Positions 63,946 to 64,000 of a stretch of DNA of 64,000 nucleotides are shown here, piece after piece (position 1 is the first letter of the stretch; each line of letters starts with the position of its first letter). The position numbers and the translations under genes are program-made. The stretch comes from Bog-473 sp963728845 (GTDB lineage Bacteria; Actinomycetota; Acidimicrobiia; Acidimicrobiales; RAAP-2): NCBI GenBank assembly GCA_963728845.1, contig CAVSLS010000055.1, positions 124,001 to 188,000 on the forward strand. The letters run 5' to 3'. Below the pieces are notes generated by a model. It saw only the letters and a program-made list of their open reading frames with translations, had not been told where the DNA came from and searched no databases.

Positions 63946-64000
63946 CGACGGACCGGACGTCCGTGGGCGGTCGTTCCCTCCGGGGGTCGCCCGACCCCTC

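Overview
The window is GC-rich DNA from an actinobacterium, most likely an Acidimicrobiia-type soil or freshwater lineage. This taxonomic call is inference. It rests on an F420-type LLM oxidoreductase, DUF35/thiolase pairs, many acyl-CoA enzymes, secreted proteins with the repeat GYWLVASDGGIFSYGDAQFY, GTG/TTG starts, and DNA ligase D split into separate genes.

Backbone, 1-31.6 kb: mostly lipid and acyl-CoA catabolism. It holds an SDR of the (3R)-hydroxyacyl-CoA type, a DEAD-box helicase, an aldehyde dehydrogenase, two secreted beta-propeller proteins, a four-gene unit (HyuB-like protein, KAS/HMGCS-like-DUF35 fusion, SCP-x thiolase, acyl-CoA dehydrogenase), a long secreted repeat protein, a methyltransferase, an acyl-CoA thioesterase, a double GNAT, a GH20-like hydrolase, an LLM oxidoreductase, an acyl-CoA ligase, a DUF35/thiolase pair, acetyl-CoA synthetase, a cupin and a second acyl-CoA dehydrogenase. 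Five promoter regions here share a 14-bp palindrome (TGAC-R-NCNN-Y-GTCA type), which suggests one repressor controlling a dispersed lipid regulon.

Island, 31.7-45.5 kb: a tRNA-Lys(CTT) gene is followed by a 13.8-kb segment bounded by a perfect 37-bp direct repeat of the tRNA 3' end (31725-31761 and 45508-45544). Next to the tRNA lies the broken C-terminal half of a tyrosine integrase. Cargo includes four small-molecule methyltransferase or BBE-type flavin oxidase genes, ABM-fold and SnoaL-like small proteins, an HD-GYP/LuxR regulator, VOC proteins and a decayed IS30 element. Much of the cargo is broken.

Right flank, 45.5-64 kb: four 22-bp repeats abut the right att site, then a VOC gene and a scrambled ISL3 element whose inner blocks are inverted in place. 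After it come a PadR regulator coupled to a PASTA membrane protein, remnants of a reductase and a sigma factor, a universal stress protein, a PilZ protein, a large GT-C-like membrane protein with an Ig-like tail, an FtsX/LolD-type ABC exporter, two divergent secreted PF03640-type proteins, a fatty-acid-hydroxylase-family protein with DoxX, and the NHEJ ligase and polymerase genes.

A general caution: at least twenty otherwise well-conserved genes carry single-base frame breaks, often in short homopolymers. Residual sequencing indels are the simplest explanation for many of them, so 'pseudogene' labels in the backbone are provisional.
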